DNA of 64,000 nt, taken from NCBI RefSeq assembly GCF_014109725.1, contig NZ_CP058554.1, positions 1,364,001 through 1,428,000 on the forward strand. The letters run 5' to 3'. The first letter of the stretch is position 1, and each line of letters begins with the position of its first letter. This DNA is from Comamonas piscis. Its GTDB lineage: Bacteria; Pseudomonadota; Gammaproteobacteria; Burkholderiales; Burkholderiaceae_C. Below the pieces are notes generated by a model. It saw only the letters and a list, made by a program, of their open reading frames with translations. It searched no databases and was not told where the DNA came from. Below, in pieces: positions 1 to 9,900 of this stretch. The translations under genes were made by a program, and so were the position numbers.

Positions 1-1
1 G

Positions 2-730
2 CCGCGCCACCAGCGGCTGCAGGATTTTCGGGTGCTGGTCCTGGGTGCCTGGCCCGGCCAGGAGGCGAGCCTGTCCGAGCAGCTGGTGATCGACCGCGTC
101 GTCAGCGCCTTGAAAGTGCTAGGGGTGCAGACCACGCAGTGGCGCGATCTGCCGCCCACGCAGCGCCCCGATTTGAGCGAGCAGCACCGCACCTACCGCA
201 GCCTGCTCGGCTCATCCGTCGCCGGTGGGCTGCCGCTGACGGAGGGGCAGCAGCAGCGCCTGGCCGAGCTGGAGCCGGACGACCGCAGCGCCGAGGCCGC
301 CTTGCTGCGCGCGCCCAGCCTGCCCCATGCCACCTGGCTGCTGGACAACGAGCACCGCCATGCGCTGAGCCAGCAGTGGGAGCAGCTGTTCAAGGACTAT
401 GACGTGGTGCTGACCCCCGTGGCGCCCACGCCCGCCTTTGCGCACCAGCAGCATGGCCATAAGGAAGAGCGCCGCTTTCCCGTGGCCTATGCCGATGGGG
501 TGCGCCACATCGGCTTTCGCGAGCTGTTTTACTGGGCCGGCTTGCCGGTGCTGCCAGGCCTGCCTGCCACCAGCTTCCCGGTCGGGCTGGACGATGACGG
601 CCTGCCGATCAGCGCCCAGGTGGTCGGCCCCTATCTGGAAGACCGCACCACGATTGCCTTTGCCCATGCCTGGGAGCAGGCCCAGGGCGGCTATGTGGTG
701 CCGCCCCGCTATGCGCAGGGGGATGCATGA
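2..730 (+). CDS. Amidase family protein, C-terminal part (5' end outside window)
   Basis: The reading frame is open from the left edge, so the N-terminal half with the Ser-Ser-Lys catalytic core lies outside the window. What remains is the typical C-terminal part of an amidase-signature hydrolase: a DVVLTPVAPTPAF stretch, then GLPATSFPVGLDDDGLPISAQVVGP, the conserved segment that closes the amidase fold. The stop overlaps the start of the next gene by four bases (ATGA), so the two are translationally coupled. In this operon it probably hydrolyses an amide substrate, but the substrate cannot be read from the sequence. The family assignment is secure; the exact enzyme is not. Confidence 0.85.
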   Translation, partial: PRHQRLQDFRVLVLGAWPGQEASLSEQLVIDRVVSALKVLGVQTTQWRDLPPTQRPDLSEQHRTYRSLLGSSVAGGLPLTEGQQQRLAELEPDDRSAEAALLRAPSLPHATWLLDNEHRHALSQQWEQLFKDYDVVLTPVAPTPAFAHQQHGHKEERRFPVAYADGVRHIGFRELFYWAGLPVLPGLPATSFPVGLDDDGLPISAQVVGPYLEDRTTIAFAHAWEQAQGGYVVPPRYAQGDA

Positions 731-1956
731 GCGCCGTGCTGCAAGCACTGCAGCCGGCACGGGAGAAAGCCAGCCCCCGCCCGGCCTTGGACGAGGCCAG
801 CTTGCTGGCCCGCGCCCAGGCGCTGATTGGCGAGCTGGCCGCACTGGCGGAGGCGCATGACGCCTGTGGCGCCGCGCCGGCGCCGCAGTTTGCGCTGCTG
901 CACCAGGCCGACTTGCTGCGGCTGACCATTGCCCGCGAGGCCGGTGGCCATGGCGCCGGCCTGGCCAGCGCGCGTGCGGTGGTGGGGGCCATTGCCCAGG
1001 GCGACCCGGCGGTGGCCTTGATTTTGGCGATGCACTACAGCAACCATGCGGCGATTGCCCGCTCGCAGCGCGCAGCGCAGGGCGAGTGGCCGGCAGCGCT
1101 GGCGGACGAGCTGATAGCAGCCAGCCTGCAAGGCCCCGCCTTGCTCAACGCCGCCCAGGTGGAGCCGGAGCTGGGATCGCCATCGCACGGCGGCTTGCCA
1201 GCGGCGCGGGCCAGGCGCGTGGCCGGTGGCTGGCAGCTGAGCGGCCACAAGGTCTATGTGACCGGCGGGCCGCTGCTGGCCTGGATCAGCGTGCTGGCGG
1301 TGACCGACGAGCCCGAGCCGCGCCTGGGCAGCTTTGTGCTGCCCCGAGGCACGCCAGGTGCCCGCCTGCTGGACACCTGGAACCCCATGGGCATGCGCGC
1401 CACCGTCAGCCAGGACCTGGTGCTCGACGGCGCCTGGGTGCCTGACCACCATGCGGTGGGCCTGCGCCCGGCCAGCCTGGGCCTGCAGCGCGAGGCCCAT
1501 GGCATTGCCTGGTACTTCAGCCTGGTGGCCACGGTGTATGACGGCGCAGCGCGCTCGGCCCGCGATTGGCTGGCAGCATTTTTGAACCAGCGCCGCCCCA
1601 GCGCGCTGGGCGGTGCCAACCTGGCCTCCCTCCCCACCGTGCAGGAAAAGTTTGGCGAGATTGAGCTGCTGCTGCAAACCAGCGACTGGCTGCTCGACAG
1701 CCATGCCCGCGCCTACGACAACGGCACTGCCCCCGATGGCCTGGTGGCCGTAGCCAAGCATGTGGCGGTGGACAACGCGCTGCGCGTGGTGCAGTTGGCG
1801 CTGGAGCTGGCCGGCAACCATGGCCTGGCGCGGCGCAATCCGCTGGAGCGCCATCTGCGCAATGTGCTGTGCAGCCAGATCCATTCCCCCTCCAACAGCC
1901 TGATCCGCAGCAACAGCGGCCGTGCGGCCCTGCAAAAGCGCCAGGCCGCTGCCTGA
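727..1956 (+). CDS. Acyl-CoA dehydrogenase-like flavin monooxygenase (DszC/SfnB-like)
   Basis: A 409-aa protein with the three-part acyl-CoA dehydrogenase fold: helical N-terminal domain (AREAGGHGAG near residue 80), central beta domain (WQLSGHKVYVTGGP, GMRATVSQDLVLDGAWVP) and helical C-terminal domain ending in RNPLERHLRNVLCSQIHSP. The C-terminal domain reads more like the DszC/SfnB group of FMNH2-dependent monooxygenases than true acyl-CoA dehydrogenases; in DszC relatives the same region is R(F)-WRNVRTHSLHDP. It is coupled to the amidase by ATGA and sits two genes upstream of a DszB-like desulfinase, which favours oxidation of an organosulfur compound. It could still be an ordinary acyl-CoA dehydrogenase; the family is secure, the subfamily is inference. 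Confidence 0.72.
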   Translation: MSAVLQALQPAREKASPRPALDEASLLARAQALIGELAALAEAHDACGAAPAPQFALLHQADLLRLTIAREAGGHGAGLASARAVVGAIAQGDPAVALILAMHYSNHAAIARSQRAAQGEWPAALADELIAASLQGPALLNAAQVEPELGSPSHGGLPAARARRVAGGWQLSGHKVYVTGGPLLAWISVLAVTDEPEPRLGSFVLPRGTPGARLLDTWNPMGMRATVSQDLVLDGAWVPDHHAVGLRPASLGLQREAHGIAWYFSLVATVYDGAARSARDWLAAFLNQRRPSALGGANLASLPTVQEKFGEIELLLQTSDWLLDSHARAYDNGTAPDGLVAVAKHVAVDNALRVVQLALELAGNHGLARRNPLERHLRNVLCSQIHSPSNSLIRSNSGRAALQKRQAAA

Positions 1957-1988
1957 GCGCCGCTCTGTTTTTACCCTTGGTACCTCGC

Positions 1989-3611
1989 ATGTCTATTGAT
2001 TCCGATTTCTCGCTCGCCACGCGCCGCCACTTTATGCTGGCCGCTGCTGCCACCGGCATCGGCACGGCAGTCCCCAGCCTGGCCTGGGCGCAGGACAAGC
2101 CGCAAAAGGGCGGCACCTTGAACCTGCTGCTCTTCCCCGAGCCGCCGACCCTGACGACGATTGCGCACACCGCAGGCTCGTCGGTGACGATATCGGGCAA
2201 GGTGACGGAGGGGCTGCTGACCTATGACTTCAACCTCAACCCGCAGCCGCAGCTGGCCGTTGCCTGGTCCATCAGCCCCGATGGCCTGGTCTACCGCTTC
2301 CAGCTGCGCCAGGGTGTCAAATGGCATGACGGCAAGCCCTTTACTTCGGCCGACGTGGTGCACTCGATTGCGCTGCTCAAGGAGTTCCACCCCCGGGGCC
2401 GCGCCACCTTTGCCGGGGTGGCCGAGGTGCAGGCCCCCGATGCCCACACCGTGGTGCTGCAGCTGAGCCGGCCCATCCCGTACCTGATCACGGCGCTGGC
2501 GGCCTCGGAGTCGCCCATCGTGCCCAAGCACCTGTATTCCAGCGGACGGGCCGATACCAACCCGGCCAACAATGCGCCGGTGGGCACGGGCCCCTTTGTG
2601 TTCAAGGAATGGGTGCGCGGCAGCCATGTGATCTACGAGCGTAATCCGCATTACTGGGATGGCGACAAGCCCTATATCGACCGGCTGGTGGTGCGCTTTA
2701 TCCCCGATGCCGCTGCGCGCACAGCGGCCATCGAAAGCGGCCAGGTGCAGATTGCGCCCAGCTCACCAGTGCCCTTTGCCGAGGTGGAGCGCCTGCGCGC
2801 CAAGCCGGGCCTGCAGTTCGAGACCCGGGGCTATGAGTACATCAACAGCGTCTACCGGCTGGAGTTCAACCTGGAGAGCGAGCCGCTCAAGGACCTGCGC
2901 GTGCGCCAGGCCATTGCCCATGCGCTGCAGCGCGAGAACCTGCTCAAGGTCGCCTGGTATGGCCAGGGCAAGCTGACCACCGGGCCGGTGCACCCGGCGC
3001 TGAAGAAGTTCTATGTGCCCGATCTGCCAGTGCTGCCCTATGACTTGAAGCGCGCCGAGAAGCTGCTGGATGAGGCCGGCCTGACGCGCGGCAAGGCCGG
3101 CGGCCAGTGGCGTGCCCGGCTGAACCTGACCCCTATCCCCAACGAGGGCGGCCAGCGCACTGGCGATTTCCTCAAGCAGGCGCTGGGCCGCATCGGCATC
3201 GATGTGCAGATCAACAGCCAGGACTTTGCCACCTACATCAAGCGCATCTACACCGACCGGGCCTTTGACCTGCATGTGAGCGCGATGAGCAACACCTTTG
3301 ACCCGACGGTGGGCATCCAGCGGCTGTACTGGTCCAAGAGCTTTCAGCGCGGGCTGCCGTTCTCGAACGGCGCGCATTACGCCAGCCCCGAGGTGGACCG
3401 CCTGCTGGAATCTGCCGCCGTCGAGATGAACGAGGCCCAGCGCATCCGCGAGGTGGCCGAGTTCCAGAAGCACATCGCCACCGACCTGCCCGACATCACC
3501 CTGGTCGCCCCCGACATCTACACCATTGCCGACAAGCGCGTGCGCAACCACACCGTGGGTGCGGATGGCGTGGCCGGCAACCTGGCCGGCGTCTGGCTGG
3601 CCGCGTCCTGA
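1989..3611 (+). CDS. ABC transporter substrate-binding protein, oligopeptide/nickel type (SBP_bac_5)
   Basis: A 540-aa periplasmic binding protein of the DppA/OppA/NikA family. The start is placed at ATG 1989, which puts a twin-arginine signal (ATRRHFMLAAAATG) and an AWAQ cleavage site at the N-terminus; an upstream in-frame start would bury it. Family landmarks are KGGTLNLLLFPEPPTL, GLVYRFQLRQGVKWHDGKPFTSADVV and YERNPHYWDGDKPYIDRLVV. No permease or ATPase genes lie beside it, so it must work with a transporter encoded elsewhere or outside the window. Between a DszC-like and a DszB-like enzyme, it may capture the organosulfur substrate or a peptide-like amide. Confidence 0.88.
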   Translation: MSIDSDFSLATRRHFMLAAAATGIGTAVPSLAWAQDKPQKGGTLNLLLFPEPPTLTTIAHTAGSSVTISGKVTEGLLTYDFNLNPQPQLAVAWSISPDGLVYRFQLRQGVKWHDGKPFTSADVVHSIALLKEFHPRGRATFAGVAEVQAPDAHTVVLQLSRPIPYLITALAASESPIVPKHLYSSGRADTNPANNAPVGTGPFVFKEWVRGSHVIYERNPHYWDGDKPYIDRLVVRFIPDAAARTAAIESGQVQIAPSSPVPFAEVERLRAKPGLQFETRGYEYINSVYRLEFNLESEPLKDLRVRQAIAHALQRENLLKVAWYGQGKLTTGPVHPALKKFYVPDLPVLPYDLKRAEKLLDEAGLTRGKAGGQWRARLNLTPIPNEGGQRTGDFLKQALGRIGIDVQINSQDFATYIKRIYTDRAFDLHVSAMSNTFDPTVGIQRLYWSKSFQRGLPFSNGAHYASPEVDRLLESAAVEMNEAQRIREVAEFQKHIATDLPDITLVAPDIYTIADKRVRNHTVGADGVAGNLAGVWLAAS

Positions 3612-3634
3612 TCCTTTTTGCCTAGGAGAAACCG

Positions 3635-4735
3635 ATGACAAGCCCTTCCGAAACATCGAACGTACCAGGTCAACAACCCAGCTCCCTCTGGTACACCCGC
3701 TGCCCGGTGCCATCGCCACTGGGCATTGCCGCGCAGCAAGGCTGGCTGCAAGAGGCCTTTGCGGCGCTGGGCATTGGCGTGGAGTCCATCTTTGACTCCA
3801 AGGACCGCAAGGTACGCGAGAGCCATTTCGACCACAGCCTGCCCTGGTCTTTCCGCCAGGGCGGCAATATTCCGCCGATCTGGGCGCGGGCCAAGGGGCG
3901 GGATACGCGCTTGGTCGCCATCACCTGGACGGATGAGTTCCAGGCGCTGGTGACCCTGCCGGGACGGGGCATCGACAAGCCTGAAGATCTGGCCGGCAAG
4001 CGCTTTGGCGTGCCCAGCCGGGTCAACGACCTGATCGACTTCCACCGCGCGACTGCCCTCAAGGGCCTGGTCTCGGGCCTGTCCCTGGTGGGCCTGCAGC
4101 ACAGCGATGTGCAGCTGGTCGATCTGGTGATCGAGGAGTCGGTGATCCAGCAGCATGGCACGCCCAGCTTGTTTGGCCTGCGCCGCCGCCACCCGTATTT
4201 CCGCGAGGCCGAGGCCTTGGTGCGCGGCGAGGTCGATGCGATCTTTGTCAAAGGCGCCGAGGGCCTCTTGGTAGCCAATTTGATAGGCGCACAGCTAGTC
4301 AGCGAGTTTGGCCGCCACCCCGACCCGCGCGTGCGCATCAACAATGGCACACCGCGCACCCTGACGGTGGACGCCGCACTGGCCGAGCAGCGCCCGGACC
4401 TGGTGCTGGCGCTGCTGCGCGTGGTGCAGCGCGCCGGCCGTTGGGCCGAGGCCCATCCCGACGAGACCCTGCGCTTTGTGGCCCGCGAGATCGCCACCAG
4501 CGAAGAGGCCATCCTGGCCTCCAACGGCGCAGACCTGCACCATCACCTGGGCATCAGCCTGGAGCCGGAGCTGGTCGATGCGATCGGCTACTTCAAGGAC
4601 TTCTTGCTGGAGTGGGGCTTTCTGCCGGCCGATTTCTCGGTCGCCGACTGGGTGGATGCCCGGCCGCTGAACCGCCTGCTGGCTGAGAATGCAGCGCCGC
4701 AAACCGCTGCCGAGCCCGAGGCGCTGCGGGCATGA
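3635..4735 (+). CDS. DszB-like sulfinate desulfinase (often labelled as a sulfonate-binding protein)
   Basis: A 366-aa protein with the periplasmic-binding-protein fold but no signal peptide, so it is predicted cytoplasmic and enzymatic. The N-terminal part matches the 2'-hydroxybiphenyl-2-sulfinate desulfinase DszB: YTRCPVP supplies Cys23, and a His-to-Arg block gives His64 and Arg74 followed by QGGNIPP. DszB uses Cys27, His60 and Arg70, with the same ten-residue His-Arg spacing and the same GG-x-IPP tail. DLAGKRFGVP follows, as in SsuA/DszB relatives. Family enzymes cleave an aryl or alkyl sulfinate to release sulfite. It starts 23 bases after the binding-protein stop with an AGGAGAA ribosome site and overlaps the next gene by ATGA. 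The substrate is unknown. Confidence 0.65.
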   Translation: MTSPSETSNVPGQQPSSLWYTRCPVPSPLGIAAQQGWLQEAFAALGIGVESIFDSKDRKVRESHFDHSLPWSFRQGGNIPPIWARAKGRDTRLVAITWTDEFQALVTLPGRGIDKPEDLAGKRFGVPSRVNDLIDFHRATALKGLVSGLSLVGLQHSDVQLVDLVIEESVIQQHGTPSLFGLRRRHPYFREAEALVRGEVDAIFVKGAEGLLVANLIGAQLVSEFGRHPDPRVRINNGTPRTLTVDAALAEQRPDLVLALLRVVQRAGRWAEAHPDETLRFVAREIATSEEAILASNGADLHHHLGISLEPELVDAIGYFKDFLLEWGFLPADFSVADWVDARPLNRLLAENAAPQTAAEPEALRA

Positions 4736-5619
4736 GTGCGAACCAACATCCCCGCGTGCTGGTCTGCGGCGCCAGCGGGCGCCTGGGCCAGCTGCTGGTG
4801 CCGCGCCTGCTGGCGCGCCAAGCGCGGCCAAGGGTGTTTGTGCGCCAGGCCTCCACTGCGCAGGCGCTCTGGGGCGATTCCGTCGAAGTAGCGCAGGGCA
4901 GCTTTGAGGACGCTGCGACCTTGGGCCAGGCCCTGGTCGGCATAGACCGGCTGTTCCTGCTCTCTCCGATCACCCCGGCGCTGGCCGAGCAGCAACTACG
5001 TGTGGTCGAAGCCGCGCGCGCAGCGGGTGTGCAGCACATCGTCAAGCTCTCCGGCTCGGACTGGACCATTGACCCGCCTGGCCGGTCGCTGTCCGGCGAT
5101 GCCCATGGCCGTATCGAGGAAGGCCTGCAGGCCAGTGGCATCTCCCATGTGGTGCTGCGCCCCAATGCCTGGATGCAGGTGGGCCTGTCGCGCATCGCGT
5201 CTGATCTGCGCAGCGGCGATGTGCTCCGATCCCAGCACATCGGCGCTGGCGTGTCCTACATCGATGCCCGTGACATCGCCGATGTTGCAGTAGAGGCGCT
5301 GCTAAACCCCGAGGCCGCCCAACAGCGCCTGGGCGCACCGGGCCCCTGGGTGCTGACCGGCAACCTGGCACTGCGCCCGCAAAAACTGGCCGAGATCGCA
5401 TCCCGCCTGCTGGGCCGGCCCATCACCGCCGCCCCGCCTGTGGCAGCCCCCGCCGTCGACCCGTTTATCGCGCAGGTGCATGGCGAGTTTTTTGCGCTGA
5501 TGCGCGCGGGGCATGCGGCTGCGGTGACTGCGACGGTGCGGCAGGTGCTGGGGCGGGATGCGCGGACGGTGGAGGGGTTTTTGGGGGAGGAGCTGGGGGC
5601 TTTGGCTGTGGCGGCTTGA
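4732..5619 (+). CDS. NmrA-like NAD(P)-binding reductase (atypical SDR)
   Basis: A 295-aa atypical short-chain dehydrogenase. The N-terminus has the nucleotide-binding VLVCGASGRLGQLLV, then the pattern of NmrA/quinone-reductase-like proteins: IDRLFLLSPITPALAEQQ, AGVQHIVKLSG and a late YIDARDIADVAVEAL. It lacks the classical YxxxK pair, as expected for the NmrA group. Its start overlaps the desulfinase stop by four bases and it closes the operon. It could supply reductant or reduce a product of the pathway; nothing in the sequence fixes the substrate. Its last 150 bases become unusually G- and T-rich. Confidence 0.8.
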   Translation: MSANQHPRVLVCGASGRLGQLLVPRLLARQARPRVFVRQASTAQALWGDSVEVAQGSFEDAATLGQALVGIDRLFLLSPITPALAEQQLRVVEAARAAGVQHIVKLSGSDWTIDPPGRSLSGDAHGRIEEGLQASGISHVVLRPNAWMQVGLSRIASDLRSGDVLRSQHIGAGVSYIDARDIADVAVEALLNPEAAQQRLGAPGPWVLTGNLALRPQKLAEIASRLLGRPITAAPPVAAPAVDPFIAQVHGEFFALMRAGHAAAVTATVRQVLGRDARTVEGFLGEELGALAVAA

Positions 5620-5753
5620 GGGGGAGGGACGTGGGCTGAAAGTGCCCGGTGAGCATTAACGGCACCCCATCGGTTGGACGGATGTCCAACTTTTGGGGAT
5701 GCTGCTTAATCAGCTGGCCGGTGCGGACCTGTATGGCATTTGGCGCAGCCTCG

Positions 5754-6089
5754 TCAATTGACCATTGCCAAGCAGGCCTTGGAACAAGCCCTGCAGGCTT
5801 CTGCACATCGCACGCAATGGTCATGCTGGTGATGGGCGCATTCGTTCGCGCAAGCGAGGCAGACTTCGCTGCATAGCCTGCAGAAGTGTTTCGCCATTTC
5901 GCTGTTGCGCGCCATGGCACCCACGGCGAGCGAGCAGATGGCTGCGCAATTGACATCCAGCGCCATGCAGCGCGCCATCATCTTGGGATCGTCCTCTTTG
6001 AGGCAGCCTGCAAAGCATTCGTTGCACGCAATCACGCAGGCGTTGCATGCGTCAATACAGGCCTGATAAGGGTTGGCGGTGGTGGTCAT
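5754..6089 (-). CDS. Cysteine-rich four-helix-bundle copper-storage protein (Csp/DUF326 type)
   Basis: A 111-aa protein with 19 cysteines spaced by two to three residues along predicted helices (CIDACNACVIACNEC, then CRLCSEVCLACANEC near residue 75 and CAEACRACSKAC at the end) plus an AHHQHDHC segment. This is the pattern of the copper storage proteins Csp1/Csp3, whose four-helix bundle is lined with Cys and binds many Cu(I). There is no signal peptide, so it resembles the cytosolic Csp3 type. The start is set at ATG 6089 because AGGAG stands six bases upstream; a longer in-frame start at 6107 would contain this ribosome site. It stands alone, convergent with the preceding operon. Confidence 0.85.
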   Translation of the reverse strand: MTTTANPYQACIDACNACVIACNECFAGCLKEDDPKMMARCMALDVNCAAICSLAVGAMARNSEMAKHFCRLCSEVCLACANECAHHQHDHCVRCAEACRACSKACLAMVN

Positions 6090-6458
6090 CACAGTCTCCT
6101 GTTGCAAAACCTTGTTGTACGGCTTGTGTGTAGCTGAAGCTGTAGGAGTGACGCGTTCATTTCCCTACATCCAGTTCAGCATGCGTCTGCGTTAGGCCGA
6201 CTTTGGATACTGCATTTAGAGCAATGGATCGCAAGCTGCCGACGGCGCAAGATATGCCATCTGGTCAGGTCAATAGCATCTTTGCCATAGTGTGAGACTG
6301 GCTGGATAAACCGTTCTCACTGATTGTGCAAATGTCCCGGATTCACAAGGACACGAATTTGAAAGTTCGATGGCGGCTATTGGCCAGAAGCGGTCTTCGA
6401 GGTTTAAATGGATTTGTAATGGGGCAGACCACTGCAACGCCTGTTAGATTTCTATCTG
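6090..6458. other. Intergenic region without a recognisable gene
   Basis: No supportable coding sequence was seen on either strand. The right half is less GC-rich than the DNA to the left and marks the entry into the low-GC island. Two GTTRRRY heptamers occur (GTTAGGC near 6191 and GTTAGAT at 6443) but lack the other half of an integron attC site. The promoter of the copper-storage gene must lie at the left end. Confidence 0.5.
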
Positions 6459-6737
6459 ATGGACATCATCGGTGAGCTAGCTCCGGATCAAGCGAGGACA
6501 CTGGCTGACCTAGAGCCAGTGCTGCATCGCGCATGGAACTCAACGGGAACGTGGCGTGAGATGGTTGAAGAGCAAATGTGGTTTCAGCCGACGTTTCGAT
6601 TTAAAGTCAAGAATTTCTGGTGCGGCTACATCGCTGCGGCTGAAGCTCAAGGGTTACCCGCACGGCCTTACGATCTCGTCTTGTCCTTCGTGAATCAGAA
6701 CTTCCCACATATGATTGACGGTGGTGAGGTTCACTGA
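6459..6737 (+). CDS. Hypothetical protein, 92 aa
   Basis: A small open frame encoding a moderately acidic, soluble-looking 92-aa protein (DQARTLADLEPVLHRAWNS in the first third, FWCGYIAAAEAQGLPARPYD in the middle). I do not recognise a family. No strong ribosome site is visible before the ATG. The composition is sensible for a real protein and it lies in the island just before the large NTPase, on the same strand, with a gap of 182 bases. It may be an accessory of that gene or a chance frame. Confidence 0.4.
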   Translation: MDIIGELAPDQARTLADLEPVLHRAWNSTGTWREMVEEQMWFQPTFRFKVKNFWCGYIAAAEAQGLPARPYDLVLSFVNQNFPHMIDGGEVH

Positions 6738-6919
6738 AATCTACCTCGGCCGCGTAGCGGCTACCGGCCAAGGGCGGAATTTTGCGTGTTCGAAACTAAT
6801 GACCACTGAAGACTGGTCCGAAGCATCCGCTCACTAGTGCACAAGACCTTGATATCCTTCGAAGCCTAGCCTGCGGCTCAATATTCATTACGCAATCACA
6901 GATATTTTTTGAGGAATAC

Positions 6920-9900
6920 ATGCGCAGCGCCATTACGAGTGACTACGAACAGAATCTGGAAGTAATCAAATCAGGTCTTTTGTCCCTCAAAGCCACGGGA
7001 GCTGACGGCTTTGAAGGACTTCTCCGTATCGTTTTGACGGGTCTAACGGAGATTCCGTTTCGTCTTTCCGCTAGTGGATTGCAGGGAGGAATGGATGGAG
7101 ACGCTGCAATCTCGAGCGATCATGTATGCTTTGAGGCAAAACGATACTCAGGCGAAATTCATAGAAATGAAGTTTTGACCAAACTTGCAGATTTAGCTCG
7201 GAAGAAGGAAGCTGCTGATCGTCTATGGATTCTCGGTGCAACGACTGAAATCAATACGCAGCTCGCAAAAGCTGTTGAAGAGGATGGTGATAAAAACGCC
7301 ATCTCTACGCTCATTCTGGATTGGACCTCCGCCCCGCTACCGCTTCTTGCCATCGCTGTGGTTTCCGCTGGTGATGAGGCCATCGACTTCATAGCCAATA
7401 ATTTCGATGCAAAAACTAACCAGAACAAGCTTAGCGCTAGCGACCTAAAACTGGCATTCCTGTCTATCTCAAGCCATCCAGAATTCGAAAACCTACTCCA
7501 ACGCCTCAAGTCGAACTTCAATGTCTCAAAAATGGCTCTAAAGCGAGCCGTGGATTTGAACATCGAGTGGAGAAAGAAAACATTTGGCTCCACTCGCCAC
7601 GCTAGGGAGCGTCTCGGACAAGGGCTTGCAGTTCTACAGAACAAGACCTTCCCGTCAATGCGCGATGAGCTGCGTGGACAAATCTTGGATGAACTTAACG
7701 CATGCAAAGAAGTCATCCTGCTAGGAGATGAGGGGCACGGTAAATCATGGCTTTCAGCTCAATTATGCTCCGATGCAACAGGCTTGGGGCTATTCGTCAG
7801 CGCGGAGCAACTTGATGGTGTGTCTGTAAATGACCTTGATGATTTCTTGATCGATCTTCTGATTAAGCAAACTGGTGAAGTAGCCAACGACACAATTAAG
7901 CTTAGGTGGAGGCACCGCTTTGAGGCATGGAGAGTTAACCCTCCGCTTGCTAATTTGCTTATTGTCGTGGATGGTTTAAATCAACGGCAAAACTTCCGTT
8001 GGGACCGACTGCTCAATGGCATCCAGTCCCGATTGGCGGACATTGGGGGGCGGATGGTCGTGACGGTCAGGCCGCACTTCTGGCAAAAAGAAATTGCCCG
8101 TGGATTAGCATTCAATCCGAAGATTATCGCGGTTCCGGAATGGTTGCCCCAAGAGCGCGACGAACTTTTGACACACTATGGGATTTCTCTTGACTGGCTT
8201 GACAAAAAAACCCTGCAAACACTCAGGAATCCGCGACTGCTTGCCGTCGCTATAGCAACTCTTCCGCATCATGAAGCAACCACATGGAAAGGGTTGACCA
8301 CAGACAGATTATTGATGGAGCATCTTCGTACGTCGCAGCTTGAGAACTACGAAGGCGAAACCTTTGTAAGGTTGACCAAGCGCCTCAGTGAGCACGCAAC
8401 AAAGGTTTTGGAGCGGGTGAAAGCATCTTCAGACGAACCGTCCAAATATTTTCAGGCTAATTCTGCTGCCGTGATCGAGACCCGTTTTTTTCGACCACTC
8501 GCGGGGCCGGGGGACCTATATGAACTGCGTGATGAGGGCTTGACTCTCGCTCTGGGATTCACTCTAGTCGACCAGCTATGGCAAACACATTCAGCAAAAA
8601 GAGATTTGACAGTCCGAGTTACTCAGCTCGTCGAACCTATAAATGCGATGGATCGAACTGCCGACGTTATCTTTGCATCTTTACTGATCTGCGCTCTTGA
8701 CGATTCCCGCTTCGATGCAGGTATTTTTTTAGCGCTTTTGGATGCTTTCGCAAATCTCCAAAATGTAAATGATCAACGCTTCGAGGAATTTGTAGAGATC
8801 GTCAAGCATCAGCCAGAAGCGCTTTTCGATATTCTCAAGGTTTTTTGTCTCGAAACAAGGCTGCGGATTAATCATGACTGGTTTATCCACGCTGCGTTCG
8901 TGGTCGCGTCGACCGATGCTGGATGGTACGCAGCGAAAGCGGCCATCCGTCATTGGCTTCACTGTTACAACAAAGACCCCGTTGCTCAGATCCGCCGTTA
9001 TCACAAGCAAAGTGATGCTGATTATGTAGGACAGATCGAGAAAAAGAAGGCGGAGATCGAAGAGGAGTTGGAAAGCCTCTCTGCGTTTGAAGAACAATTA
9101 TTGAAGCAGATGACCGAAGTATCGAGCGAACCTGATGAATTGTTTACGTTAGCTCTTCGTTTGCTGGCAGGTCGTTCATTAGTGGGCTTCGCCGATACAT
9201 TTGTTTCGATGGGCGTAGCGTTCACATTGAGCAAGAATCTTCACTCTTCAAGGAAGGCATTTCAGCAGCTTACGACATTTAATCGAGTAGATCGCACCGC
9301 AACTAGAAGCGCCTTTCGAAAAGCGATTGAACCGCTTCGCACGAAGGCCTCCTCTCGAGGAGGCCAGTGGACCGTTGTTCGAATGCTCTATGCGAGTGGA
9401 GAGGAATGTGATGCTGTCGAAGCCAGCGCACTTGCCGAGGAGCTACGAAAGGGCTGTAATCACTTTTGGTCGCCATCACCAGTCGAATGGCGCCAGGCCA
9501 AAGTTGCAAACCCTGACGCCATTCGACCAGTGGATTTAGATAAAGGCTTGCAAGAATTTAATGTTCTCGATCCCGACAATATTTTGCAGTCGATGGGCTT
9601 TGGACGCGAAGACCACGGCTTCCGGGATTTTCTGCCGGTTGCCTGCCGATTTGAACCTGTAGCCGCATTTGTGAAAACCAAAAGCATAATAGGAGGTTTG
9701 CTTACAAGAGAAGGATTTCCTTTGCGACAGGTAATTCTGAATTGTGATCCTCATCTTCCATTAGTCGATCCTCAACTGGCGAAGAATTTGATTAAGAGAG
9801 TGATGAACAGCAATGCCTTTGAGACACTACCCGAAAATGATCGATCGATTTGCCGAATGTTCGCATTCTACTACAGCGCAGGACAGATTTCGGCAGGCGA

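Noticed and set aside
6186..6451. GTTAGGC and GTTAGAT heptamers near 6191 and 6443 as integron attC core sites around a gene cassette
   Set aside because: They match GTTRRRY, but no RYYYAAC partner or imperfect palindromic body was found at the right distance, and no cassette boundary follows the 92-aa frame.
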